Shown here: positions 17,109-25,762 of the stretch, piece by piece
How positions within the stretch are numbered: position 1 is the first letter of the stretch
How the letters are laid out: each line of letters opens with the position of its first letter
The notes under the pieces: model-generated
Told to the model about the DNA's origin: nothing
Databases searched by the model: none
The model's input: only the letters and a program-made list of their open reading frames with translations
Origin: Runella sp. SP2
GTDB taxonomy: Bacteria > Bacteroidota > Bacteroidia > Cytophagales > Spirosomataceae
Direction of reading: 5' to 3'
Assembly (NCBI RefSeq): GCF_003711225.1
Contig: NZ_CP031030.1
Location: 124,001 to 188,000, forward strand
DNA: 64,000 bases
Program-made: the position numbers and the translations under genes

Positions 17109-17910
17109 GCTTAGTTTTGATAAAAGGAATTAATTCAGCAAAGGTCTTGCCTTTAATCCGAATCCAATCATTTTGCAGGGCTGCACGCTCATCAAGTAAC
17201 GACTGAAGTACGTTTTTGCGCATAACATGGAGAAACGCAGAGTCGCTAAGTTTTGATTCCCAGTCTTTTAATTCTTCTACGCGCTTTTCGGTCGGAATTC
17301 CTGGATACGTTGCTCCTCGCTTAAAATACAAAACGGTCGCTTCACTCCCAAAACACGGAGAGTAGTGAGGGTGTTCCATAAACTGCGCCCACATATAGTC
17401 ATCCGTAAAAACATCGGGAGGGGTAGTACGCCAGCCGTAGGGTAGGTTCCTGTAAAATTCGTAGGTATGTGCAACCGCCGAAAAGACAAAATGTTGCCTC
17501 GCATTTGAATAGCCATACCGAATGTCTCCATTTTGGAAAAGTCGGAAATAGTTGGAAGAAACAAAGTTTCCTTTTTCAAATAACTCTAGCAATGTCTCTA
17601 AGTGGTTTGGAAGCCACAAATCGCGGTCCAGAAGATAAGCTACATACTTTCCTTGTGCATATTGTGTCAGTACTTGATGTCGATTGGGTTCACCTCTACG
17701 AAGGTGTTTTGGGAAATCAAAAAACTTGATTCGGGCATCTTGTTTAACAAGCGATTGAATCACTTCCCTCGTAAATTCATTCACCCCGTCACCAATGATA
17801 AGTAACTCAAAATCAGTAATGGTTTGTTTTAAAACGCTACTCACCGAGTAAGGAAGTAGCAACCCACGGTCGTTTGTGGTAGGAAGTAAAATCGAAAATC
17901 GAGGAGACAT
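17050..17910 (-). CDS. Family 2 glycosyltransferase
   Basis: A 286-residue GT2 (GT-A fold) enzyme that probably adds one sugar to the lipid-linked repeat unit at the cytoplasmic membrane face. The N terminus has the typical FSILLPTTNDRGLLLPYSVSSVL, then DFELLIIGDG. GKYVAYLLDRDLWLP holds the DxD-like metal site (as DRD). FTDDYMW later may carry the catalytic base. The ATG at 17910 is used; the longer frame begins with a TTG. It follows the Gfo/Idh gene with a gap of 14 bases and is probably last in that operon. Its last 59 bases overlap the end of the convergent RmlC-like gene, and no terminator is visible between them. Confidence 0.88.
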   Translation of the reverse strand: MSPRFSILLPTTNDRGLLLPYSVSSVLKQTITDFELLIIGDGVNEFTREVIQSLVKQDARIKFFDFPKHLRRGEPNRHQVLTQYAQGKYVAYLLDRDLWLPNHLETLLELFEKGNFVSSNYFRLFQNGDIRYGYSNARQHFVFSAVAHTYEFYRNLPYGWRTTPPDVFTDDYMWAQFMEHPHYSPCFGSEATVLYFKRGATYPGIPTEKRVEELKDWESKLSDSAFLHVMRKNVLQSLLDERAALQNDWIRIKGKTFAELIPFIKTKLTYSLYALKRRLAYAKKGH

Positions 17911-17924
17911 GTTGCCCGAAAAGT

Positions 17925-18824
17925 TTAACAAGTTGTGGCACCTAATGTGTAAAGTGCGGTAAGAACTTCAATGGTCGTGATTCCTTCCTGAAAAGTAGAA
18001 ATGGGAGGCGTACCACCGCGTAAATATGCTAAAAATGCTTCTAATTCCTTTCGTAAAGGTGGAGTGGTTTCAAAAAAACGCTTTTCGCTATTACTTGGTG
18101 TAGGGTAACTACTTTGGTCACCGTAGAAAATTTCGATATAATCTACTTTTTCGTCAGCCAAAATGGCAATCCCTTTGGTACCGTGCAGCCGAATTTCACG
18201 ACGTTTATCGGCAAAGCGGTTTGAAACCTCTATTTGAACAAAAGGCGAATGACCTAGAAGGGCGGTCATACCACGGGCATTAGTTCCGTGCCATTCAATG
18301 ACCGCAGAGCGCGGTGCTGGAATGTATCCAAGTATTTCAAGCGCAATGGTCAAATCGTGGGGAGCTAAGTTCCAAATACTATCGGTGTCAGTGCGGGGAC
18401 TTGTCCAGTTACACCGATGTGTGTAAAGGGCTGTAATATCGCCAAGTTCTTTATTACGAGCTAGTTGCCCCAAAAGTAGCACCCCTGCATGGTAGCGCCA
18501 AATGTGCATCATAAACAGGGGATAATTTTCAAACTTTTTAAGAGCGATGGCGTCTTCGAGTGAGGTAACGAGTGGCTTTTCAATAAAAACGGGTATGCCC
18601 CATGGAACAATTTGTTCTAAAATGGAGCGGTGAGTGACGGATGGAGAGGCCAAAACAATGCCATCAACTGTTTGTAAATCGGTTAGTGAATCAACAAAAA
18701 AATGGGGGTAATCTTTTTTTGCATCAGGATTGGGGTCGAAGATTTTTATGTCAACCGCTAGGTTAATTAATTCTCGGATGATGTTTTTGCCCCAAATACC
18801 AGCCCCAATGAGTCCTATTGTCAT
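17925..18824 (-). CDS. Gfo/Idh/MocA family oxidoreductase (cytoplasmic)
   Basis: A 299-residue NAD(P)-dependent dehydrogenase. The Rossmann motif GLIGAGIWGKNII is at the very start and FIEKPL is the family signature with the catalytic-type Lys. There is no signal peptide, unlike the GH109-like relative at 8523. In polysaccharide loci such enzymes usually oxidise a nucleotide sugar, for instance at C3 before amination, or reduce a keto group. No matching aminotransferase or acetyltransferase gene is next to it, so the product is not predictable. It begins at the base after the stop of the long priming transferase, with no gap, so the two are tightly coupled. Confidence 0.87.
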   Translation of the reverse strand: MTIGLIGAGIWGKNIIRELINLAVDIKIFDPNPDAKKDYPHFFVDSLTDLQTVDGIVLASPSVTHRSILEQIVPWGIPVFIEKPLVTSLEDAIALKKFENYPLFMMHIWRYHAGVLLLGQLARNKELGDITALYTHRCNWTSPRTDTDSIWNLAPHDLTIALEILGYIPAPRSAVIEWHGTNARGMTALLGHSPFVQIEVSNRFADKRREIRLHGTKGIAILADEKVDYIEIFYGDQSSYPTPSNSEKRFFETTPPLRKELEAFLAYLRGGTPPISTFQEGITTIEVLTALYTLGATTC

Positions 18825-20195
18825 TTATTTTCCTTGTTTTTTAATCATGATGACCATTGTTTTCATGATTAACCACATATCAAAGAAGAATGAAATTTTA
18901 TTGAGATAAAGTAAGTCATAGCGAAGTCGCTGTTTAATTTCTGTTGGCGAACCCGCATAACCAAACTTAACTTGACCAATAGAGGTTATCCCTGGTTTGA
19001 CGGATAAAATGAGTTTAAAATCATCGGGCGATTCGTCCATTAATGTTTTGACGTCGTAATCAGCCAATGGACGTGGGCCCACAACTGACATGTCACCTCT
19101 AAGCACATTGTAAAATTGAGGTAGTTCATCTAACCGTGTTTTTCTTAAAAAACGTCCCCAAGGTGTTATTCGTTTATCAAGCGTCCCTTCAGAATGTCCA
19201 AGTCGAGCCCCAACGTACATGCTACGAAATTTATAAATTTTGAATTTTTTACCCCATTGTCCAGTTCTGTCTTGGGAAAAAATGATTGGGCCTCTAGACG
19301 TTATTTTGGTAATTAAACCAAGTAGAATAAAAATAGGGGAACCCAATAGCAAAATAGAGCTTGAAAAAATAACATCGAAAAGTCGTTTGCTTATGTACTC
19401 TTTGGAGTAGTCTAAGAACTCCGATGATAGTGAGATAACGGGAGTAATTCCGTGAAACTCAAGTGAAGGGGCCTGGCTAAAGAAGAATGCAAAATCAACA
19501 ACGAGTTTGACTTTGTAGGAGGCATTGTTGGATTGTTCAATGATATTTTTTAACAGGGGATGCCCTACACGTGGGATACAGCAATAAACGGTATCAATTT
19601 GATTTGTATCTAAAATTTGATTTAGCACTTCGTATTGGCCTCTAATTACTTTCTTGTTTTGGGGGGTAATTTCATCAAAATACCCATAAAATTTATAGCC
19701 AAACTCAGGGTGTTGGTCGTAAAAGCGCTTAATTCTTTGTGATGTATCATTATAACCAACGATGACATAATTTAGGGTATTGTTGCCGTTGGCACGATAA
19801 ATTTTAAGTAGAACCACTGCCGCAGTTCGCCAAACGCAGCCAAAAAACCAGAAAAATAAAAAAGTGTAGAACAGCTGAAGCCTAGGTAGATGAAAGTCTT
19901 GAAGAAGCATCCATATAAAAATTCCAAATGCTGAGAATAGCAAGACAGACATCAAATGCCGATAAATAAGTGTAAAAACGTGAAATTTGAGGCGGGTGTG
20001 TCTGTAAGGACGCAACAAGCCCACAACCAATCCCCAAGAAAGACTTAACAGAAAAAACAAAAAGAGATTTTGCTGGTATTGGTTTGAAAAGGAGGAGTTT
20101 ACCAGAATAAGCCCCATTTCAAATGAGAAACTCAACGTGATGAGATCGAAAAGAAACTGAAAAGGGCGAAGAAAGAAAGGTAAACTATGTCTCAT
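18825..20195 (-). CDS. Undecaprenyl-phosphate sugar phosphotransferase, WcaJ-type
   Basis: A 456-residue polyisoprenyl-phosphate hexose-1-phosphate transferase with the full architecture: about four N-terminal membrane segments (residues 10-110), a soluble nucleotide-binding-like middle (YVIVGYNDTSQRI), a fifth membrane segment (KRLFDVIFSSSILL), and the catalytic C terminus with YKFRSMYVG, TRLDELPQFYNVLRGDMS, GPRPL and KPGITSIGQV. It transfers the first sugar phosphate, often glucose, to undecaprenyl phosphate. The promoter at 20256-20287 and a 12-bp inverted repeat immediately precede it, so it is probably separately controlled from the large glycosyltransferase operon that ends at 20324. 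Confidence 0.94.
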   Translation of the reverse strand: MRHSLPFFLRPFQFLFDLITLSFSFEMGLILVNSSFSNQYQQNLFLFFLLSLSWGLVVGLLRPYRHTRLKFHVFTLIYRHLMSVLLFSAFGIFIWMLLQDFHLPRLQLFYTFLFFWFFGCVWRTAAVVLLKIYRANGNNTLNYVIVGYNDTSQRIKRFYDQHPEFGYKFYGYFDEITPQNKKVIRGQYEVLNQILDTNQIDTVYCCIPRVGHPLLKNIIEQSNNASYKVKLVVDFAFFFSQAPSLEFHGITPVISLSSEFLDYSKEYISKRLFDVIFSSSILLLGSPIFILLGLITKITSRGPIIFSQDRTGQWGKKFKIYKFRSMYVGARLGHSEGTLDKRITPWGRFLRKTRLDELPQFYNVLRGDMSVVGPRPLADYDVKTLMDESPDDFKLILSVKPGITSIGQVKFGYAGSPTEIKQRLRYDLLYLNKISFFFDMWLIMKTMVIMIKKQGK

Positions 20196-20216
20196 CCGAG
20201 TTCAACGAAAGGATTA

Positions 20217-20255
20217 TGCAAGTTAATAAGCTATACATTGGACTATTAACTTGCA
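20217..20255. promoter_or_regulatory. Perfect 12-bp inverted repeat at a transcription start (candidate operator)
   Basis: TGCAAGTTAATA (20217-20228) and TATTAACTTGCA (20244-20255) are exact inverted copies with a 15-base centre. The right arm adjoins the -7 box (20256-20263) and should span the transcript start near 20250. The position and symmetry suit a dimeric repressor or activator site, although a leader hairpin is also possible. Confidence 0.55.
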
Positions 20256-20287
20256 CAAAAGTAACGTATTCCGTTTGCCTACACAAA
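20256..20287 (-). promoter_or_regulatory. Promoter of the WcaJ-type transferase operon
   Basis: Minus strand: TTTG (20287-20284), a 20-base spacer, and a perfect TACTTTTG box (20263-20256). Transcription would start near 20250, about 55 bases before the ATG. Confidence 0.65.
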
Positions 20288-20323
20288 CCTTTTTTTAATT
20301 CGGGAATAGACAAATTTAGAGGT

Positions 20324-21295
20324 TTAAGCAAGAACTGTTGAGTTTACTTGAGAACTAATCCAATTGTAGGTCAGTTCCATACCTTGGCGTAATGTTAGAG
20401 AGGGTTTCCAGCCTAGCTTGTCAAAAATAAGTGCATTGTCTGAATTCCTACCTCGCACTCCTTGTGGACCAGGAATGTTTATAATTTCAAGTGTTTTTCC
20501 TGAAATATCAATCACCATTCTAGCGAAATCATTAATAGAAATCATTTCCTCAGAACCTATATTCACTGGGCCTGAAAAATCAGATTCAACCAATGCTCTA
20601 ATCGCATCGATGCAATCATTTATGTACAAGAAAGAACGTGTTTGAATGCCATCACCCCAAACTTCAATTGAAGTACCATCTATCGCTTCTGCGACTTTTC
20701 TACACATAGCAGCAGGTGCTTTTTCTTTTCCTCCTTGCCAAGTTCCTTGCGGGCCGAAAATGTTATGAAACCTTGCTATTTTGACATCAATGCTCCTATT
20801 TCTTTGGTAGGCAAGGTATAAACGTTCGCTAAATAGTTTTTCCCAGCCGTATTCACTATCAGGTGCTGCTGGATAAGCAGAATCTTCTGAACATTTAGGA
20901 TTATTGGGGTCAAGTTGGTTATATTCAGGATACATACAAGCGGATGAAGAGTAAAAAATTTTTTTTACTCCTGCGTTTGCACTGGCTTCTAAGACATTAA
21001 GATTACATAATGCTGAATTGTGCATCACTGATGCATCGTTAAACCCTGTAAAAATATAACCAGCACCACCCATATCGGCAGCTAGTTGATAAACTTCATC
21101 AAATCCGCCTTCTAGTGCATTTATTGCTATACTAGGAAGTGTCAAGTCGCCGATAATAAACTCATCGGCATGGTTATTGCCGAATTCGTTATATTTGATA
21201 TCAACACCTTTAACCCAATAACCTTCTGATTTTAATCTATTTACCAGGTGTCCACCGATGAAGCCACCCGCACCACACACTAAAGCTTTTTTCAT
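20324..21295 (-). CDS. GDP-mannose 3,5-epimerase
   Basis: A 323-residue extended short-chain dehydrogenase that matches GDP-mannose 3,5-epimerase (GME), which converts GDP-D-mannose to GDP-L-galactose and GDP-L-gulose. Beyond the GAGGFIGGHL cofactor motif, it has LAADMGGAGYI, SSSACMYPE, GTWQGGKEKAPAAMCRK and GVRGRNSDN, nearly as in the plant enzyme. The plant catalytic residues Cys145, Tyr174, Lys178 and Lys217 map to Cys120, Tyr149, Lys153 and Lys192 with one constant offset. GDP-mannose synthesis genes are not in the window. It is last in the minus-strand operon and its start overlaps the upstream gene by 4 bases. Confidence 0.93.
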   Translation of the reverse strand: MKKALVCGAGGFIGGHLVNRLKSEGYWVKGVDIKYNEFGNNHADEFIIGDLTLPSIAINALEGGFDEVYQLAADMGGAGYIFTGFNDASVMHNSALCNLNVLEASANAGVKKIFYSSSACMYPEYNQLDPNNPKCSEDSAYPAAPDSEYGWEKLFSERLYLAYQRNRSIDVKIARFHNIFGPQGTWQGGKEKAPAAMCRKVAEAIDGTSIEVWGDGIQTRSFLYINDCIDAIRALVESDFSGPVNIGSEEMISINDFARMVIDISGKTLEIINIPGPQGVRGRNSDNALIFDKLGWKPSLTLRQGMELTYNWISSQVNSTVLA

Positions 21296-22032
21296 GCGAC
21301 TTTGTTTGATTTGTATTTCAAAATAAGATAAATCAATTTGAATGCTTTCAAATATCTAGGTATGTAAAGCTTTGGTTGAGTCATGCAACGAAAAAGCCAT
21401 CCCAAATATATGTAATCAGCCCATGGCGGTATTGAAACCTGTCGCCCAGTCTTGAATGCAAGAGCTGCCCCAGTACAAACTATCGCTGGACGATAAGATA
21501 GTGATTCTTTTAAATAATATCCAAGTTTTTCTTGAGTACCACCCCCTATATTAATAAGAATCCACTGTGGCTTACGCATTTCAACTTTTTTTAGCAAATG
21601 CTCATCCTTTACGGTTTCATTATAATAAGGGGCAGTATATAAGTCATTTGAATCTATTTTGAAACCTCTATGATTTAAATACCTAAGGTTGATTTCTCCA
21701 TCATAATCAGACGGGTTTACTAACATTAGACGTGATTTATCTGCAAAAGTAAATGATTCTAAAAAAAAATTTATGAATTCAAGCCCCGAAATCTTTCGTA
21801 TCCTTTGAGTGCTGATGAAATTCCAAATGAGAACCATGTATCCACTATCTGGGATAATTATATCAGATTTGAGAAGGGCATGATAATAATTTGAATCATC
21901 TCCAATAGTTACGAGGGCTGGAGCTGCCGGAACGGTTAATAGGCCACCATGCGTACTCAAGGCATTATAAACATCGCTCACGTTACCGTTGAAAAATGGA
22001 ATACCTAGTATAGGGGTTACAGATTGGTCCAT
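21292..22032 (-). CDS. WecG/TagA/CpsF family glycosyltransferase (GT26)
   Basis: A 246-residue GT26 family enzyme, membrane-associated on the cytoplasmic face, which adds a sugar such as an N-acetylmannosamine-type residue to a lipid-linked acceptor. The family pattern is visible: VPAAPALVTIGDD near the N terminus, IIIPDSGYMVLIW with the conserved Asp, ISGLEFINFFLES, and INIGGGTQEKLGYYL, followed by ICVCTG-like VCTGAALAF and a basic, hydrophobic C terminus that probably touches the membrane. It overlaps the GME gene by four bases (ATGA). Its base composition is still fairly balanced compared with the very AT-rich genes upstream. Confidence 0.9.
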   Translation of the reverse strand: MDQSVTPILGIPFFNGNVSDVYNALSTHGGLLTVPAAPALVTIGDDSNYYHALLKSDIIIPDSGYMVLIWNFISTQRIRKISGLEFINFFLESFTFADKSRLMLVNPSDYDGEINLRYLNHRGFKIDSNDLYTAPYYNETVKDEHLLKKVEMRKPQWILINIGGGTQEKLGYYLKESLSYRPAIVCTGAALAFKTGRQVSIPPWADYIYLGWLFRCMTQPKLYIPRYLKAFKLIYLILKYKSNKVA

Positions 22033-22036
22033 TTTG

Positions 22037-22780
22037 TTACTTTTCTTTTACAAATAAAAGGTCTAGCTGAGATAAAACCCCATCTTTATCCTTCAAGAAC
22101 CCAATTGGAGCTAAAAGTTTAAAATTCTTACTTTTAAGTAAAGAATTAATTTCTTCAAATAAAGGTTCATTATCATACATAGGAATAAACGATGTTTCAA
22201 GAAGGATATAATCAACTTGATTTAAAAATACCTCAGCTCCATGTAACACTTCTTTCTCAAACCCTTGAACATCTAATTTTAAGAGTAATGGCGAGCTTGT
22301 AGGGTTGAGTTCAAGGGTGTCAAGTTTATGGCACACAACTTCAACAGATTTGTATTTCCTTGTAGTAGGACTGCTATTTATTTGATAGTCACTTACCTTT
22401 AAAGCAGAGCTTGCGTGGGTGTGCTCATTTTGGAAAAAAGCTAACTTTTCATCGCGACTTCCTAAGGCATAATTATATGTTTTCATATTGCTGATTTTAC
22501 TGCAATTCTTAACAAGTTTGTTATAACAGACAGAAGTTGGTTCAAAGCTGTGAATGTTTGAACTTGGGAAAAAATGGTGAAAAGAATAACTAAATTGCCC
22601 AATGTTAGCACCTACATCGACAAGAGTTTTAATATCTGGAGCTAACTTTTTTAAAGCAACATTAATATTAAACGAAGAAATCGAAGCGCTAGGATGGAGC
22701 AAGTAAAGAAGTCCACCTTCTTTGTGAAAAAGAATTGGAATTATACTTAGTAGTTGGTGAATTTTACTTATTATTTTCAT
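22037..22780 (-). CDS. FkbM-family methyltransferase
   Basis: A 247-residue S-adenosylmethionine-dependent methyltransferase of the FkbM type. The cofactor motif is LVDVGANIGQFSYSF; SFEPTSVCYNKL and the late LLKLDVQGFEKEVLHGA are characteristic of the family. Such enzymes usually O-methylate a sugar hydroxyl of an exported glycan. The ATG at 22780 is chosen because the longer frame starts with TTG at 22804; even so, its 5' end overlaps the stop of the preceding GT2 gene by 17 bases, which suggests translational coupling. A second FkbM protein is at 33878. The acceptor sugar is unknown. Confidence 0.88.
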   Translation of the reverse strand: MKIISKIHQLLSIIPILFHKEGGLLYLLHPSASISSFNINVALKKLAPDIKTLVDVGANIGQFSYSFHHFFPSSNIHSFEPTSVCYNKLVKNCSKISNMKTYNYALGSRDEKLAFFQNEHTHASSALKVSDYQINSSPTTRKYKSVEVVCHKLDTLELNPTSSPLLLKLDVQGFEKEVLHGAEVFLNQVDYILLETSFIPMYDNEPLFEEINSLLKSKNFKLLAPIGFLKDKDGVLSQLDLLFVKEK

Positions 22781-23606
22781 TGAATTGAATAAAAATTGAA
22801 TCAATTGTCACTCTGAACCAAAAACATTGTAAAAAATGATAAATAAATCCTACTTTGCCATCTAAAAAACCTAGCATAAAAACATACCTGTAAAGAAATA
22901 AGAAAAAAGCTCGCCAAAGGACTGGAAATTTATAATACAGATTGTTTTTCAAGAACCTTTTTCTTTCAATGTCATTTCCTAAAATTGACTCCTTAACATT
23001 GCCTTGAGTATTTTGATTAGATATGATATCTTCTGCTTCTTTATTAGCCCAACGTAGGTGTTTTAAGATAAAATCATTTACATTTGAACCATTATTGTCA
23101 ATAACATCGGCACCCAGAGGGACTTTATTAATTTTACCTTCAACAACAAAATGCTGGTCATAGGATTTATTCTCACAAAAACCTTTCTCTTTTTTAAAGA
23201 GCCGTAAATGAGAATTTGGGTACATTCCTCCTCGTTTAATCCATTTATTTAAAAAATAAACTCTTCTGCTAAAAATAAATCCATCAAATTTTTCCATTTG
23301 AGTAGGAAAAACATGCTGAAGCCAATGAATAAGTTCAGGAGTTAGAAATTCTCCCGCATCAATATGTAATACCCATTCATGGTTAAAAGGGCAATTTTCT
23401 TGAGCCCAATTTCTCTGTTGTGAATAGTTAACGAATTTATTCTGAACTGATTTTATTGGATACTTTTCTAAAATTTTAATAGTGTTATCTGTTGAAAATG
23501 AGTCGACTACGAAAACATCATTGGAGACTTTCAATATTTTATTGAGACAGGACTCAATATTATCTTCTTCATTGAATGTTAAAATAATTACAGAAAATTG
23601 AGACAT
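22764..23606 (-). CDS. Family 2 glycosyltransferase
   Basis: A 280-residue GT2 enzyme with the motif FSVIILTFNEEDNIESCL at the N terminus and the acidic VVDSFSTDNT. The metal site reads HIDAGEFL, with an Asp-x-Gly in place of the usual DxD, a form also seen in KdtX/WaaE-like transferases, which the later YSQQRNWA and GGMYPN-like stretch also recall. A hydrophobic C terminus (about residues 225-270) probably anchors it. It would add a single sugar to the repeat unit. It sits 15 bases after the GT4 gene upstream and is strongly AT-rich like its neighbours. Confidence 0.9.
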   Translation of the reverse strand: MSQFSVIILTFNEEDNIESCLNKILKVSNDVFVVDSFSTDNTIKILEKYPIKSVQNKFVNYSQQRNWAQENCPFNHEWVLHIDAGEFLTPELIHWLQHVFPTQMEKFDGFIFSRRVYFLNKWIKRGGMYPNSHLRLFKKEKGFCENKSYDQHFVVEGKINKVPLGADVIDNNGSNVNDFILKHLRWANKEAEDIISNQNTQGNVKESILGNDIERKRFLKNNLYYKFPVLWRAFFLFLYRYVFMLGFLDGKVGFIYHFLQCFWFRVTIDSIFIQFNENNK

Positions 23607-23621
23607 TTTTTGCTGTGTTAG

Positions 23622-24749
23622 TTAATTGTATATTTTCTTATAAACATTCTCCCAAATGTGAATATTATTGTCAACATCTAATTCATTGAAGAGTAACTTT
23701 TTGCAATTTTGTTTTAAATGCTCATATTTTTCTGAATCTAATGATATTATCTGGTCAATAATAGAAGCCAATGATTCAGGTGTATTATCGACCCAAAAAC
23801 CCGCCTCATATTTATGAAGATTCTCCCATGGGGTGTAGATAGAAGTTACAACTGGCGTTTCGCAAGCTAAGGCTTCTGCAACTACAATACCAAAATTTTC
23901 CGAAAAAGATGGTAAAAACATAAACTTTGCTTTTGATAGAATATTTACTTTTTCAATACCAGTGATGTGTCCTAAAAAAAGCACTTTACTGGTAAGATTT
24001 AAATCATTAACAAGTGAAAAAATGTATTGGCCATAATTATTAGAAAAGTCTCCCGCTATTTGTAGAGTATAGCTAGATTTTAAAAAAAGCTTAGATAGCG
24101 AAAGTGATTTAATTAAGTTTTCAATACCTTTTTTAGGATGAAATCTACCAATATAGATAAAAAAGTCTTCTTTAGAATTGGAAACAGTAGTATCAATTGA
24201 GATAAAGTTTGTTATATTGAAAATATTTTTTGAGTTTTTTAGCCTCTTTCTGAGAAAAACCTCTTCTTCATTACATGTTACGTGAAAAAAAGTTTTTTTT
24301 ACAAAAAAATTTAAAATAAATAAAGAAATTTTTTTCAATTTTTTTCTTTTTATAAATTCTACATCATCTAATGATCCATGCGTCGACCATATAATTTCTT
24401 TGTTAAATAAAAGTGCAATAAAAAAACAAATAATTGAAGGGGGATAAAAAATTGAAGATAAGTGTATTATGTCGTAATTATTTATTTTAGAAATAAATGA
24501 TATTATGAGCCTAAATGCAATCTTGTGCTGTTTAGTCGTGTTATAAATTACTGGACCGTAGTCAGTCTCAATCCATTTATTCAATTCAATTTTTCCATTT
24601 TCAATTCCATAATTTGTTGTAACTGTTCCTGTCTCAATATTTTTTGACTTATTTAACCCTTTTAATAACCAATATAAAGAAATACTCACACCTCCTGACT
24701 CATCAGGAAATAATGCACCCACAGGAAAGAGAACTTTAATTTTTGACAT
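23622..24749 (-). CDS. Family 4 glycosyltransferase
   Basis: A 375-residue GT-B enzyme of the GT4 family, active at the cytoplasmic membrane face in building the repeat unit. The N-terminal acceptor half contains PDESGGVSISLYWLL and HLSSIFYPP. The donor half begins near FFIYIGRFHPKKGIENLI, and PSFSENFGIVVAEALACETPVV holds the conserved E-x7-E pair. A NDP-sugar with retention of configuration is expected for the family; the sugar is not predictable. The gap to the upstream GT4 gene is 5 bases. It is very AT-rich, with runs of A and T through much of its N-terminal half. Confidence 0.9.
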   Translation of the reverse strand: MSKIKVLFPVGALFPDESGGVSISLYWLLKGLNKSKNIETGTVTTNYGIENGKIELNKWIETDYGPVIYNTTKQHKIAFRLIISFISKINNYDIIHLSSIFYPPSIICFFIALLFNKEIIWSTHGSLDDVEFIKRKKLKKISLFILNFFVKKTFFHVTCNEEEVFLRKRLKNSKNIFNITNFISIDTTVSNSKEDFFIYIGRFHPKKGIENLIKSLSLSKLFLKSSYTLQIAGDFSNNYGQYIFSLVNDLNLTSKVLFLGHITGIEKVNILSKAKFMFLPSFSENFGIVVAEALACETPVVTSIYTPWENLHKYEAGFWVDNTPESLASIIDQIISLDSEKYEHLKQNCKKLLFNELDVDNNIHIWENVYKKIYN

Positions 24750-24754
24750 AAAAA

Positions 24755-25762
24755 TTAGTTATTTGCGTGAATTATCGATTCATAAAATTCTAAATATTTA
24801 TTTGAAATTTTATCAACAAGAAAGTTTTGAATATTTTTTTTCCCTTCTTCAATTAAGTATTTGCGTAAATTTGGATTTGATATAAGATTTTTAAAGCCAT
24901 TCTCAATTTCATCTATATTATGTGGGTCAACGTAAAAAGCGCCGTCTCCTCCTACTTCCATATGAGGATTCATACGACTACTAATTACTACTCTACCAAC
25001 CGATTGAGCTTCAATAATAGGTAAGCCAAAGCCTTCGTATGTAGTTATGAAGGATACAATATCACATAAGTTATATTGTTCAACCATCTCTTCTTCAGAA
25101 ATATTGCTCAAGCACCTGTAATTGATTTTTAATTGTTCTAAAGTTTTTTTTTCATCATGAGTGATATTTCCTACAATAATTAATAGGCAGTTTGTGCGTT
25201 TTAATGAATGAAATAGATTATTTAAATTTTTATTTGGTGTAGTGCCTACGTGTAGAATACGAGGACAGAAAGAGTTGAAATTATTATCATTATATAGGTA
25301 ACTTTCATCTAATGGATTATAAATTACTCTAATTTTTTGAGAACTACATTGTGTTATTTCAACTAGCTCTTTTTTTGTTTTTTCTGAAATTACAGTAATA
25401 TATTTTAAATGATTTACAGGAAGTTTAAACCATAAATACTTTACAATGATTTTTTTTAAACCCTTTTGTTGATGATATTTTATACAGTCATGAATAGTAA
25501 GTACAGTTTTTGATGGAGGAAAAAGTATAGAAACATAATGTATAACGCCAGTGATATGGAAAATATCGTACTTATTCCTATTTTTAAAGTAAATGAAAAT
25601 GAAATGGATTAAATTTATTAGTACATGAAAAGGCTTGTCATATTTAGAATAAGCTTTTTTAGTATTGATATACGCGTAGTCTTTCAAACGATTTTCAACT
25701 AAGGAAAAGACTTTTTCAATGCTATAAGTGCTTGATTTTCTAGTTAAGTATAGAATTTTCAT
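24755..25762 (-). CDS. Family 4 glycosyltransferase
   Basis: A 335-residue GT4 family enzyme, somewhat short at the N terminus compared with the 370-400 residues usual for the family. Visible features are LYLTRKSSTYSIEKVF at the start, TVISEKTKKELVE before the hinge, RILHVGTTPNKNLNNL opening the donor domain, and TTYEGFGLPIIEAQSVGRVVIS with the E-x7-E site. It overlaps the polymerase gene upstream by 4 bases (25759-25762), so translation is probably coupled. It adds one sugar during repeat-unit assembly. The gene is extremely AT-rich. Confidence 0.9.
   Translation of the reverse strand: MKILYLTRKSSTYSIEKVFSLVENRLKDYAYINTKKAYSKYDKPFHVLINLIHFIFIYFKNRNKYDIFHITGVIHYVSILFPPSKTVLTIHDCIKYHQQKGLKKIIVKYLWFKLPVNHLKYITVISEKTKKELVEITQCSSQKIRVIYNPLDESYLYNDNNFNSFCPRILHVGTTPNKNLNNLFHSLKRTNCLLIIVGNITHDEKKTLEQLKINYRCLSNISEEEMVEQYNLCDIVSFITTYEGFGLPIIEAQSVGRVVISSRMNPHMEVGGDGAFYVDPHNIDEIENGFKNLISNPNLRKYLIEEGKKNIQNFLVDKISNKYLEFYESIIHANN

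Noticed and set aside
17050-18824. Fusion or frameshift between the Gfo/Idh and GT2 genes
   Set aside because: The apparent 7-base overlap disappears when the ATG at 17910 is used instead of a TTG; the genes are 14 bases apart.
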